Assembly (NCBI GenBank): GCA_002496395.1
Contig: DAJQ01000035.1
Span: 8,069 to 59,938, forward strand
Direction of reading: 5' to 3'
From: Methanocorpusculaceae archaeon UBA456
Lineage (GTDB): Archaea; Halobacteriota; Methanomicrobia; Methanomicrobiales; Methanocorpusculaceae
Length of the DNA: 51,870 nucleotides
Both the position numbers and the translations under genes were made by a program. The first letter of the stretch is position 1. The number at the start of each line of letters is the position of its first letter. Shown one piece after another: positions 8,469-16,332 of this stretch. Below the pieces are notes generated by a model. The model searched no databases. It was not told the DNA's origin and worked only from the letters and a program-made list of their open reading frames with translations.

Positions 8469-9068
8469 ATGACAACAGAGAGAAGAAGCCAGAATGAGCT
8501 TGCCCAAAGGATCAGATCAGATGCAACCGCTGGTGCTGACGGCCTGATCAGGATGCAGGGGTTCATCCACCATCTGGCCGATTCAAACCTCCTGAAGCGA
8601 TGCGGAGAGGAGCTGGCAGAGCAGTTCAGGCACCTCTCCCCGACAAAGATATTAACTGCCGAGGTGAGCGGGATACTTGCGTCACTTCCCGCGGGACTGG
8701 AGCTTGGCATCCCGGTATTAATAGCACGAAAAGAACTCCCGAAGACGATGCAGGAGCCATTTTTCCACGAAAGCCTGCATTCACGTACGAAAGGGCGCAA
8801 GATGGATCTCTTCATCCTGAAGGAATGCATTGGGAGCTATGACCGGTTGCTGATCATCGATGATGTGCTGGCACGGGGGGAGACCACCTCCGCACTGATC
8901 AGGCTTGCCGATTCGGCGGGAGCAGAGGTTGTTGGCGTCGGGGTGCTTGTTGAGAAGGTGTACGAAGAGGGAAGAGAACGGATCCGGGCAGGAATACCGG
9001 TGCATGCCCTCTGCACGATAACGGCGATTGAAGATGGGGAGATACGGGTGGCTGAAGGCGAACAATAG
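8469..9068 (+). CDS. purine (xanthine-type) phosphoribosyltransferase
   Basis: This 199-residue protein matches the size and layout of Xpt-type phosphoribosyltransferases: the hood region RMQGFIHH, the strand KILTAEVSGI, the RKELPK loop, and the PRPP-binding motif LLIIDDVLARGET (about residues 128-140). It would join a purine base and PRPP to make the nucleotide (salvage). Base specificity cannot be read from sequence; xanthine or guanine is likely from the Xpt resemblance. An ATG 129 bp further upstream (8340) is rejected because the added residues are unlike the family and a TATA element lies between the two. Confidence 0.82.
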   Translation: MTTERRSQNELAQRIRSDATAGADGLIRMQGFIHHLADSNLLKRCGEELAEQFRHLSPTKILTAEVSGILASLPAGLELGIPVLIARKELPKTMQEPFFHESLHSRTKGRKMDLFILKECIGSYDRLLIIDDVLARGETTSALIRLADSAGAEVVGVGVLVEKVYEEGRERIRAGIPVHALCTITAIEDGEIRVAEGEQ

Positions 9069-9126
9069 AGCAATCCGTTGGATGCAGTTCTGGATCAGAG
9101 AGGTGTGAGTAAGAACATAAGCATAT

Positions 9127-10194
9127 CTACCTCTCAACCACATGCACCGCTGATGCCTTGAAAGATGCGCAGATCTCAGAACCCACACTGATCCCAAGCT
9201 CCTCGGTTGCCTTCCAGGTAATAACGGCGATGAGCTGTACCCCGCAGTCAAGGATGAGGCGGTTTAATGGCCCCATCGGGATGATCTCAACCACCTTTCC
9301 CGGGAGGACGTTCCTGACACTTGTCGCATGTTCGCCTGTACAACTGAGGGCGATATCTTCAGGCCTGAGAAAGAGATGCACATGCGTTCTCTCTGTGAGC
9401 GGGGAGATCGCATACAGAAGCGTGCCATCTGCCCCGATAGTGGCAAGGCCGCCGTCTTTTGCAGTAATGGTACCTTCGATAATATTCTCAATTCCGACAA
9501 AACGGGCAACGTAGCGGTCATGGGGAGCTGAAAAGATCTCGCGGGGCGTTCCCACCTGGGCAAACCTGCCATTCATCATCACCCCTATCCGATGGGCAAG
9601 CCGCTGGCCCTGCACCATATCATGAGTAGACATCAGAATGGTGATCCCAAAATCCCGGTTGATCTTCTTGATCAGATCCTCTATCATCTCCACTGAGACC
9701 GGATCGAGGTTTGCTGTGGGTTCATCAAGGAGGAGAAGATCCGGATTCGTGACCAGTACCCGGGCAAGAGCCACCCGCTGCATCTCCCCACCTGAGAGCG
9801 TCTTTGCCTTCCTCTCCTCAAAACCGGTGAGCCCGACAATTTCAAGCGCTTCTGTAATCTTTTTCCTGACATCCGTCTCCGGCATCCCCCTGAACCTGAG
9901 GCCGATGGCAACATTCTCGTACACGGTTGTGTTGAAGGTCGCGGATTTCTGGAAGACCATACCCATCCTGCGACGAACCTCAATCGATCCCTCGGAGGTA
10001 ATATCTCTCCCACTGAAGATGACCGACCCGGAAGTTGGTGTATCCAGAAAATCGATGATCCTGAGCAGTGTCGATTTTCCGGCACCTGATGGCCCGATGA
10101 TCGTAAAGATCTCACCCTTCTGAATCTCCGCAGAGACTCCCCTGAGCACTTCGGTGTCCCCGAATCTTTTGGTTATATCACGCAGTTCGAGCAT
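9127..10194 (-). CDS. tupC: tungstate/molybdate ABC transporter, ATPase subunit
   Basis: This 355-residue ATPase has all ABC motifs: Walker A GPSGAGKST (residues 34-42), Q-loop VFQKS, signature LSGGEMQR, Walker B LLLLDEPTANLD and H-loop STHD. The C-terminal 110 residues form a TOBE-like domain, as in oxyanion importers. It energises uptake through TupB. The reading frame allows a GTG start at 10203 whose codon overlaps the tupB stop (GTGA); I prefer the ATG at 10194, which has GGTGAT six bases upstream and starts on the conserved MLELRDITKRFG. tupA-tupB-tupC are co-directional. Confidence 0.88.
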   Translation of the reverse strand: MLELRDITKRFGDTEVLRGVSAEIQKGEIFTIIGPSGAGKSTLLRIIDFLDTPTSGSVIFSGRDITSEGSIEVRRRMGMVFQKSATFNTTVYENVAIGLRFRGMPETDVRKKITEALEIVGLTGFEERKAKTLSGGEMQRVALARVLVTNPDLLLLDEPTANLDPVSVEMIEDLIKKINRDFGITILMSTHDMVQGQRLAHRIGVMMNGRFAQVGTPREIFSAPHDRYVARFVGIENIIEGTITAKDGGLATIGADGTLLYAISPLTERTHVHLFLRPEDIALSCTGEHATSVRNVLPGKVVEIIPMGPLNRLILDCGVQLIAVITWKATEELGISVGSEICASFKASAVHVVER

Positions 10195-10199
10195 CAGGA

Positions 10200-10886
10200 T
10201 CACCGGTTCTGAACATAAGCTAACATGAGGTTGATCACAAGAGCTATTCCGAGGAGGATGATCCCAAGTGCAATTGACATCGCGATGTTCCCCATCGAGG
10301 TCTCAAGCGAGATCGCAGTCGTCAGCACACGGGTATGGCCCCGGATATTCCCGCCGATCATGATCGCCGCCCCTACCTCAGAGATGGCACGGCCAAATCC
10401 GAGCACCACCGCTGCCATGATCGCATACCGTGCCTCGCGGACGACACTGTTCATGAACTGGAACCGGGTTGCACCAAGAGACCGGAGGGTGTCCAGGATC
10501 GTCGAATCCACAGCTTTCAGGGCAGAGATCGTCAGGCCAATCAGGATCGGGAGGATCAGGATCATCTGTGCGATCACCATCCCTTCAGGAGTGAAGAGGA
10601 GCCGCATAAACCCAAACGGCCCTGCTCGCGAGATCAGGAGGAAGACAAAGAGCCCGACAAGTACCGTCGGAAGGGCATAGAGTGTCTGAACCAGATTAAT
10701 GAGTGCCTTCTTCCCCCGGAATTCTGAAAAAGTAATGATGGATCCGATCGGAATCGCAAGCAGGGTGGCAAAGAATGTCGCGGTGAGCGAGATGGCAATG
10801 CTCCGGATAGCTGTCTCGATGACCTCCGGATCCAGGCTTATGATCAACTCGATTGCGGTGGTGAAGCCAGTAATTATTTCATTCAT
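10200..10886 (-). CDS. tupB: tungstate ABC transporter permease
   Basis: This 228-residue membrane protein has about five or six hydrophobic helices and the cytoplasmic EAA loop (LRSLGATRFQFMNSVVREAR with following FGRAISEVGAA), which couples to the ATPase. Its size and sequence agree with TupB-type permeases for tungstate. It lies between the binding protein gene (57-bp gap holding a T-tract) and tupC (overlapping or adjoining starts). The pore probably carries tungstate or molybdate needed for the pterin cofactors of formylmethanofuran and formate dehydrogenases. Confidence 0.88.
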   Translation of the reverse strand: MNEIITGFTTAIELIISLDPEVIETAIRSIAISLTATFFATLLAIPIGSIITFSEFRGKKALINLVQTLYALPTVLVGLFVFLLISRAGPFGFMRLLFTPEGMVIAQMILILPILIGLTISALKAVDSTILDTLRSLGATRFQFMNSVVREARYAIMAAVVLGFGRAISEVGAAIMIGGNIRGHTRVLTTAISLETSMGNIAMSIALGIILLGIALVINLMLAYVQNR

Positions 10887-10920
10887 GGCATACTCTCATG
10901 GACAGTTTGTCAAAGATATT

Positions 10921-10929
10921 AAAAAAAAA
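10921..10929 (-). terminator. U-tract between tupA and tupB
   Basis: Nine A on the plus strand, hence nine T in the direction of transcription, begin about 15 nt after the tupA stop and 35 nt before the tupB start. This is a plausible leaky terminator that lets more binding protein than permease be made. Confidence 0.45.
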
Positions 10930-10943
10930 GAGTTGGTTTTCGA

Positions 10944-11897
10944 TCAGACAACAGGAGCTGTAACTTCTGCCTCGGGAACTCCCATCAGATCCCATTTGCC
11001 GGAAGCTGGGAAGAAGAGGGGTTCACCATACTCTGCGACACCGAAGGTGGCAATCTCCTGCTGCACATCATCGGAGATTAAGTAATTGATCCAGGCTTTC
11101 CCAAGTTCGGTATCGATACCTGCATGCTTCTCCGGATTGATCAGCATCGTTGAGTAGATATTCAGGAGGATATCACCGGAATCAACGACCGGCACAAGCT
11201 GAAGATCTCCCTTGTATGCAAGGAATGTCCCAAGATCCGAGAGGGTGTATGCTTCTTTCTCATTTGCCATCACCAGTGTCGCACCCATCCCGGTTCCTGC
11301 TTCAACGTACCAGTCGCCTGAGTTCTGGACATCGGTTGCATAATCATACCCAGCTGACTTCCAGATGGCTTTCTCTTTTGCATGTGTTCCGGAAGAATCG
11401 CCACGCGAGACAAAGACAACACCCGGAGTTCCGGCTTTGCCCTCAGTCATAAGGGTCTGGAATGCTTCCTCGGGTTCGGTTCCACGTATGCCTGCAGGGT
11501 CAGACTCGGGACCGACGATCACAAAGTAGTTGTACGCAATCACACGCCGCTCGACTCCGTCACCCTCAGCCATGAAGGTATCTTCACGGGCACGGTCATG
11601 AACCATCATCACATCGACATCGCCCCGCTGGCCGTACTCGAGAGCCTTCCCGGTACCGGCAGAGACGATCAGGAGTTTGGCATTATACTGTTCCTCAAAC
11701 GCGGGCGTCAGGTGATCAAGCAATCCTGTGTCATACAGGCTGGTTGTGGTCGCGATCCGAAGCTCTTCGGGAGCTGGAGCAGCTGTTGGTGCTGGTGTTG
11801 CATCCGGTACGGCAGGTGCATCCCCGCTGACGCATCCTGCAACAAGCAGCCCTACGATCAGAAGGGCTGCTACAAGAATAATTCTGTTCCATTCCAT
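10944..11897 (-). CDS. tupA: tungstate-binding lipoprotein (TupA type)
   Basis: This 317-residue solute-binding protein has an N-terminal hydrophobic segment ending in the lipobox LVAGC (C22), followed by an Ala/Pro/Thr linker, so it is membrane-anchored outside the cell. The mature domain opens with RIATTTSLYDTGLLD and carries SAGTGKALEYGQRGDVDV and SRGDSSGTHAKE, which are hallmark segments of TupA-type tungstate binders and distinguish it from ModA and WtpA. The gene is first of the tup operon; a TATA-like element (GTTAAATAGT on the minus strand, plus-strand 11925-11934) lies about 30 bp upstream. Confidence 0.9.
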   Translation of the reverse strand: MEWNRIILVAALLIVGLLVAGCVSGDAPAVPDATPAPTAAPAPEELRIATTTSLYDTGLLDHLTPAFEEQYNAKLLIVSAGTGKALEYGQRGDVDVMMVHDRAREDTFMAEGDGVERRVIAYNYFVIVGPESDPAGIRGTEPEEAFQTLMTEGKAGTPGVVFVSRGDSSGTHAKEKAIWKSAGYDYATDVQNSGDWYVEAGTGMGATLVMANEKEAYTLSDLGTFLAYKGDLQLVPVVDSGDILLNIYSTMLINPEKHAGIDTELGKAWINYLISDDVQQEIATFGVAEYGEPLFFPASGKWDLMGVPEAEVTAPVV

Positions 11898-11945
11898 AGC
11901 AAACAGCGTTTATTACTATCTTTTACTATTTAACGGTTATTTTTT

Positions 11946-11961
11946 AGATTAGAGTTAATCT
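11946..11961. promoter_or_regulatory. candidate operator upstream of tupA (inverted repeat)
   Basis: AGATTA-N4-TAATCT is a perfect 6+6 bp inverted repeat, about 11 bp upstream of the tupA TATA element on the minus strand, between tupA and the storage-protein gene. Its position suits a regulator of tungstate uptake. Which protein binds is unknown. Confidence 0.45.
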
Positions 11962-11997
11962 TATTTAATTAACACAATAAACCATCACATTCCACAT

Positions 11998-12804
11998 TCA
12001 TGCTTTAATAATCGATCCAACCCGCTCACCATTCAGGAGGCGTGTCAGTGTGCCGGGAACATGCCCATTGATGATATGAACCTTACGGACACATTTTGCA
12101 TCCAGCAGCATCTCAACCACCTTATCCTCAAGTACCAGATCCTCCATCCCCAGATCCAGGAGTTCGGCGGCTGTGATCTCTTCGATCAATTCGGCATCCG
12201 GGTTATCAAATGGATTCTCCGTAAAGAGGCCGTCAACATTCTTGACAAGAATACAGGACTTCGCCCCGAGCACCTCAGCCATAAGAAAGGCACCGGTATC
12301 TGTCCGGTGAGCCGGGATCATGCCAATTTCTGAGGGTGATTCGTAGAGACCATAAGGGGGAGTGCCATGTGTCACCGGAAGAATGCCCATCCGGAGGAGC
12401 ATCGGTAGCTCAAGGAGATCTGCAGAGTGAATGCGGGTTCCACCATACTCAGAAAGGAGAACAGACATCATGATCGCATTCTGCTCACTCACCTTACCAG
12501 AGAGTTCCGCAAGCACGCCGGTTGGCATACCGAGATCCAGGCCGATATCCATGATATGACGGACACGGACACCACCGCCGGTCACAACCATCATCTGGTG
12601 TTTCCGTGAGAGCGCCCCGATCTCTTCTGCAAGCGGCTTTAATACAGGAGCCCCGTAATCAACGATCCCATGCCCCCCGATCTTAACAACATTCAGATCC
12701 GGAGCGATCCTGAGCTGATCTGTACCTTCATACCGTTTCAGAAGGCCACGACGTCCAAGCGTCTCGCCTCTGAGTTTGGATTCAATCTCCCTTCTTCTGT
12801 GCAT
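11998..12804 (-). CDS. molybdenum storage protein-like amino-acid-kinase-fold protein
   Basis: This 268-residue protein has the amino-acid-kinase (uridylate-kinase-like) fold: strand NVVKIGGHGIVDYG, nucleotide loop VVTGGGVRVRH, then AELSGKVSEQNAIMM and a late KNVDGLF segment. Length and wording follow the MosA/MosB subunits of the bacterial molybdenum storage protein, which use ATP to pack polyoxomolybdate or tungstate clusters. Position directly upstream of tupABC on the same strand supports a role in storing or handling Mo/W. The ATG at 12804 was chosen over a TTG nine bases upstream. A true UMP kinase is an alternative, but the sequence is closer to MoSto. Confidence 0.78.
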   Translation of the reverse strand: MHRRREIESKLRGETLGRRGLLKRYEGTDQLRIAPDLNVVKIGGHGIVDYGAPVLKPLAEEIGALSRKHQMMVVTGGGVRVRHIMDIGLDLGMPTGVLAELSGKVSEQNAIMMSVLLSEYGGTRIHSADLLELPMLLRMGILPVTHGTPPYGLYESPSEIGMIPAHRTDTGAFLMAEVLGAKSCILVKNVDGLFTENPFDNPDAELIEEITAAELLDLGMEDLVLEDKVVEMLLDAKCVRKVHIINGHVPGTLTRLLNGERVGSIIKA

Positions 12805-12916
12805 AATAATCAAACCATTGTGTAACTCTACGTTATCCTTATTCTAGATCATTCATCCGGAGTCAGCCTTTATTTATTCTGACTGCTGTGATAGGCAGAT
12901 CGATCCCGGAAGGGTG

Positions 12917-13615
12917 TTATCCAACCACGAGATCCTGATAGTGCCCATCTGTTCCTGTGACGTACAGGACTGCTTTTCCATTCACGAGAGCCGGTTTTGG
13001 GAACTTCCGTATCTCCACGAGCCCGTCAGGAACCGGCTCGCGATCCCGGGTCATGATCTGATCGATCCCAGAAGCAAGGAGCTCTTCAATACTCCGGCTT
13101 CCGGTCATCATCCGGGAACGTCCCCTCTGTACAAATCTGCCATCCTCCCCCGAAGCCGCTAAGCCAACCCCGGCAAGCGCACCGATGATACCGCCGTTAG
13201 TCCCTCCAAGCCCTTCAAGGGTGATTCCACAGTTCTTTGCATGATGACGTGCATCTTCCTGCGTGAGAACGGTGTTTTTCGCACTCCATCCGAATGCAAC
13301 AACCGGGGGAGTTACTGTATCTGATGTTGCGATGCAGATACCTGGATCACTACCAACGATGAAGTCAGAGAGCATCATCTCGCGGGCTCTCTGGTAAATC
13401 TTTTGCAAAGATCCATTGCCATTGCAATCGATATGAATAACAGCAGCACTGTTATGGGATGTATAGGGAATCTCATCATGGACAAAAAGCTGGTGCCGTG
13501 TGACACCGAGTATCGTATACTCTGAAGACAGTTCATCTGCGATAGAACGGGCAAGCCTTCCGGTTCCCCGTGATTCCTGCGTATCCGTATCATCAATGCC
13601 AAGATAAACGGTCAC
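12917..13615 (-). CDS. TiaS-like TCKD-domain protein (short form)
   Basis: The protein opens with VYLGIDDTDTQESRGTG, the signature of the kinase-like TCKD domain of TiaS, which makes agmatidine in tRNA-Ile2. At about 232 residues it lacks the OB-fold and Zn-ribbon domains that make TiaS about 420 residues long, so it cannot be a complete TiaS. A Gly-rich stretch LEGLGGTNGGIIGALAGVGL is also conserved. I choose the GTG at 13615 because AAAGAGGAGAAGG lies just upstream as a strong ribosome-binding site; an ATG at 13663 adds 16 unlikely residues. The substrate is unknown; it may be an ATP-dependent phosphotransferase of another pathway. Confidence 0.7.
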   Translation of the reverse strand: MTVYLGIDDTDTQESRGTGRLARSIADELSSEYTILGVTRHQLFVHDEIPYTSHNSAAVIHIDCNGNGSLQKIYQRAREMMLSDFIVGSDPGICIATSDTVTPPVVAFGWSAKNTVLTQEDARHHAKNCGITLEGLGGTNGGIIGALAGVGLAASGEDGRFVQRGRSRMMTGSRSIEELLASGIDQIMTRDREPVPDGLVEIRKFPKPALVNGKAVLYVTGTDGHYQDLVVG

Positions 13616-13796
13616 GAACCCTTCTCCTCTTTCATCTGTACCAGCATATTCATTCGCTGACAAATATGAATAATGTATTGTTGATTAAATACATTTAATA
13701 AGTTTAATAAACATAATGAACACTCTCCTCATAGAACACAGATCCAAAATTCCCCGAAAAGTGAGCATATTGTGCAAACCTATTTATACAATGCAT

Positions 13797-13814
13797 GTAT
13801 ATCAACTGATATAC
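13797..13814. promoter_or_regulatory. perfect 18-bp palindromic operator candidate
   Basis: GTATATC-N4-GATATAC has 7-bp arms. A TATA element (ATTTATACA, about 13781-13789) precedes it, so the predicted transcription start falls inside the palindrome, an ideal site for a repressor. A ribosome-binding site GAGGTGA at 13826-13832 and the ATG at 13837 follow. Confidence 0.55.
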
Positions 13815-13836
13815 CAACTGAAATGAGGTGAAGGGT

Positions 13837-14064
13837 ATGAAGATCTATGTACGAGAACGACAGAAGGTAGGCACAGGTGTAAAACAACCCAGATTCAGGG
13901 TTGTTGCAGTCACCGCAGGTGCAGATGACAAGAGACAGCTGAAGGTTGAGGGAACCCACTTCCGGAAGACCGAACTTGAACAGATTGCAACCGATACCGG
14001 TGCTGAGATCGTGTATCTCCAGGATATGCCTGAAGACCAGCACGGTAAGAAGAAATCAAATTAA
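13837..14064 (+). CDS. small conserved-looking protein, function unknown
   Basis: This is a 75-residue basic soluble protein beginning MKIYVRERQKVG. It alternates beta-like stretches (RFRVVAVTAG, AEIVYLQDMP) with one helix (FRKTELEQIATDTG) and ends in a Lys-rich tail. I do not recognise the family. The ATG at 13837 has a good ribosome-binding site (GAGGTGA, 13826-13832); a GTG at 13828 is possible but lies inside that site. The promoter carries the 18-bp palindrome. It may be co-transcribed with the winged-helix gene 75 bp downstream, which could be its regulator. Confidence 0.6.
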   Translation: MKIYVRERQKVGTGVKQPRFRVVAVTAGADDKRQLKVEGTHFRKTELEQIATDTGAEIVYLQDMPEDQHGKKKSN

Positions 14065-14139
14065 GCATCAAACAGGCACTGTCTCTGGCATCTGAACTGA
14101 ACCGCTCTTACAAAGAGAGCAGAATAGTGAGAGCATTAA

Positions 14140-14481
14140 ATGAACGCATACGAACACCACGAAATGCTTGATGCGGCCATCCGGCTCATCCTGGAAGAAG
14201 GCCGCATCACCATCAGTGTTACCGGGGAGGAGGTTTCCATATCACTCCCCAGAACACGTCGGCTTGCCGAGCACCTTGGTATACCCCACTATTATGTCCT
14301 GCCGCAATTTGCCGCGATGGAGAAGGACGGGCTTATCAGGAGAGCCGAGCGGGTGGGCATATCCACCACAAGAAAGGGAACAGATGCAATCGTTTCCATA
14401 ATCGATCGCCGTTATGTAGATATTTTTTCAGAGAAATTCCCAAAAACAATGATTGATCTTCTGAGAGAGCCGCCCAGGTAG
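14140..14481 (+). CDS. winged-helix DNA-binding protein
   Basis: This 113-residue protein has a helix-turn-helix (LPRTRRLAEHLGIPHYYVLP) followed by a recognition-type helix and wing (FAAMEKDGLIRRAERVGISTT). The N-terminal 40 residues look like a small dimerisation helix plus strand pair, and a short C-terminal helix pair follows. The layout resembles MarR/ArsR-like single-domain regulators, but no exact family is recognised. It is downstream of the 75-residue protein and upstream of the molybdate transporter gene, so it could control either; the 18-bp palindrome at 13797 is a candidate target. Confidence 0.6.
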   Translation: MNAYEHHEMLDAAIRLILEEGRITISVTGEEVSISLPRTRRLAEHLGIPHYYVLPQFAAMEKDGLIRRAERVGISTTRKGTDAIVSIIDRRYVDIFSEKFPKTMIDLLREPPR

Positions 14482-14565
14482 CGGAAGTAATCTCCACCGC
14501 AGCATTCTGATACTATCCATGTTCTTTATCAATAAACAGTTCCTATCCCTCTTACCAGAAGAGTG

Positions 14566-15711
14566 ATGCGGATGGATATGGAACCGGCTCCTGAAGAGAA
14601 CCAGATGACAGGCATCCGTTTCTCACTCAGGGAGCTTGCAGGATCGGTCGGCGACTTCGGGACGATCTTTCCGATCATACTCGGGGCAGGGATTGCCGCC
14701 GGAGTCAATGTCAGCTATGCATTCCTCGGTGTCGGGCTCTGGTTCATCATCGCAGGGCTCTATTACAGGCTCCCTGTCCCTATCGAGCCGATGAAAGCGA
14801 TCGGTGCTATTGCCATCGCTGAAGGATTAACAGCAGGCGAGATTGCTGCTTCCGGGATCATCATCGGGCTGTTTCTTATCATCCTTGGCTATTTGAAGGG
14901 GATGGAGACACTTCAGAGAGTGATCCCGGTGAGTGTGATCCGGGGAATCCAGGTCGGCCTGGCACTTATTCTTCTCAGGACATCCTTTGGCTATATTGTA
15001 CCGGATCCATTCTTTGCGGGAGTTGCCATTCTGATCATAGGAGGGTTCTTTATTGCTGCACATACAAGGCAGATTCCGGATATCTCCTCACTTATCGTGA
15101 TCGGAATCGGCCTTGGCGCAGGTATCATCATGACCGGACTGCCCCCGTTTCGGCTGATTCCATTTCCTGAGCTGATCATACCTGCATCAGGAGACTGGCT
15201 CTTCTCAGCTCTGCATCTGGTGATCCCGCAGATCCCGCTCACCATAGGTAACGCGATCCTTGCCACATCGCTCCTCACCCTTGACCTCTTCAGGCACGAG
15301 ATCAAACCTGATCGGCTGGCAAAGACGATTGGGATCATGAACCTCACCACTGCCCCCTTTGGGGGGTTCCCGATGTGCCACGGGGCTGGTGGACTCGCTG
15401 CCATGTACCGGTTCGGTGCTCGAACCGGTGGTGCAAACATCATCGCCGGACTCATCATCATCGGTTTTGCAATCGCCTTTGCACCACCTGAAGTGCTCAC
15501 CCTGATCCCCTACGGTATCTTCGGTGGCCTTCTCATCTTCGTTGCCCTTGAACTTGGAAAACATGGTATGAAGACTGACTCCTATCCCGTCACGATCACA
15601 ATGGGAATCATCGCTCTCATCGGCGGTATTACCCCTGCATTTGCAATCGGGATGATTATTGCATACATCCTCGGGAAGCAGAAGAGAGATGAGGCACAGA
15701 TAGAGGGATGA
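14566..15711 (+). CDS. MOT1-type molybdate/sulfate transporter
   Basis: This is a roughly 381-residue protein with about ten or more hydrophobic segments. Two signature stretches of the MOT1 branch of the SulP superfamily are clear: SVGDFGTIFPIILG near the N-terminus with PIEPMKAIGAIAIAEG, and GFPMCHGAGGLAAMYRFGA in the second half. MOT1 proteins import molybdate with high affinity; tungstate is a possible substrate. It is a second Mo/W uptake route within 3 kb of the tup operon and the storage protein. The exact start is uncertain: GTG 14563, ATG 14566 and ATG 14572 are close together. Confidence 0.85.
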   Translation: MRMDMEPAPEENQMTGIRFSLRELAGSVGDFGTIFPIILGAGIAAGVNVSYAFLGVGLWFIIAGLYYRLPVPIEPMKAIGAIAIAEGLTAGEIAASGIIIGLFLIILGYLKGMETLQRVIPVSVIRGIQVGLALILLRTSFGYIVPDPFFAGVAILIIGGFFIAAHTRQIPDISSLIVIGIGLGAGIIMTGLPPFRLIPFPELIIPASGDWLFSALHLVIPQIPLTIGNAILATSLLTLDLFRHEIKPDRLAKTIGIMNLTTAPFGGFPMCHGAGGLAAMYRFGARTGGANIIAGLIIIGFAIAFAPPEVLTLIPYGIFGGLLIFVALELGKHGMKTDSYPVTITMGIIALIGGITPAFAIGMIIAYILGKQKRDEAQIEG

Positions 15712-15759
15712 GTCTTATATACCATCCTGCTCTACTACTGCCATTGGGTGATGATACCA

Positions 15760-16326
15760 ATGGGTCAGGATAAGGAGACGATTCGAAATATACTCAGGCA
15801 CAGAAAGGAGATGCAGACACCGGAAGAGAGGTTTGAGAGGAGCAGACGGATCTGTGCTCATCTGATGAAGATGATCCAGCCAAATGAGACGGTGATGGTC
15901 TACACCTCAAAGGAGATGGAGGTGAACACGGTTCCACTCATCGCGATGCTCCTTGCATACAAGAATCCGGTTGTCGTCCCGATCATCCAGAAGGAGGATT
16001 ACAGCCTTCGTTTATCATATATTGAGGATACGAGCGTTTTAATCCCAAGCACCTTCGGAGTACCTGAACCGATCGGAAATGAGATCCCGGCAGACGGTGC
16101 TGATATCGATACAATCATCCTCCCGATGCTCGGGTTCGACCACCGGGGCGGGCGTATCGGCTATGGTGCAGGCTATTATGACCGCTTCCTTGAGAAGTAC
16201 CCTTCTATGAGAAAGATCGGTATCGCCTTTGCGTGCCAGGAGATGGAAGCACTCCCACTTGATCCGCACGATATTCCAATGGATGCGATCATCACTGAAG
16301 ACGGAGTCATCTTCAAGAGAGAGTGA
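15760..16326 (+). CDS. 5-formyltetrahydrofolate cyclo-ligase family protein
   Basis: This 188-residue protein has the MTHFS signature GFDHRGGRIGYGAGYYDRFL (about residues 125-144) and the basic N-terminal RNILRHRKEM that binds ATP and the folate tail. The family converts 5-formyl- to 5,10-methenyl-tetrahydrofolate using ATP. Methanogens of this type use tetrahydromethanopterin for C1 flow, and the ftr gene starts 6 bp after the stop, so the true pterin substrate deserves thought. The ATG at 15760 is preferred (GGTGAT upstream, family-like start); GTG 15748 and ATG 15751 are alternatives. A TATA stretch CTTATATA lies near 15714. Confidence 0.85.
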   Translation: MGQDKETIRNILRHRKEMQTPEERFERSRRICAHLMKMIQPNETVMVYTSKEMEVNTVPLIAMLLAYKNPVVVPIIQKEDYSLRLSYIEDTSVLIPSTFGVPEPIGNEIPADGADIDTIILPMLGFDHRGGRIGYGAGYYDRFLEKYPSMRKIGIAFACQEMEALPLDPHDIPMDAIITEDGVIFKRE

Positions 16327-16332
16327 TTTCGG

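Noticed and set aside
8242..8469. 75-codon frame before the phosphoribosyltransferase gene
   Set aside because: It spans the likely TATA element, and shows no domain, hydrophobic or coiled-coil pattern.
11998..12804. Canonical UMP kinase (pyrH)
   Set aside because: The N-terminal extension, the HGIVDYG and SGKVSEQNA segments and its place beside tupABC fit molybdenum storage subunits better.
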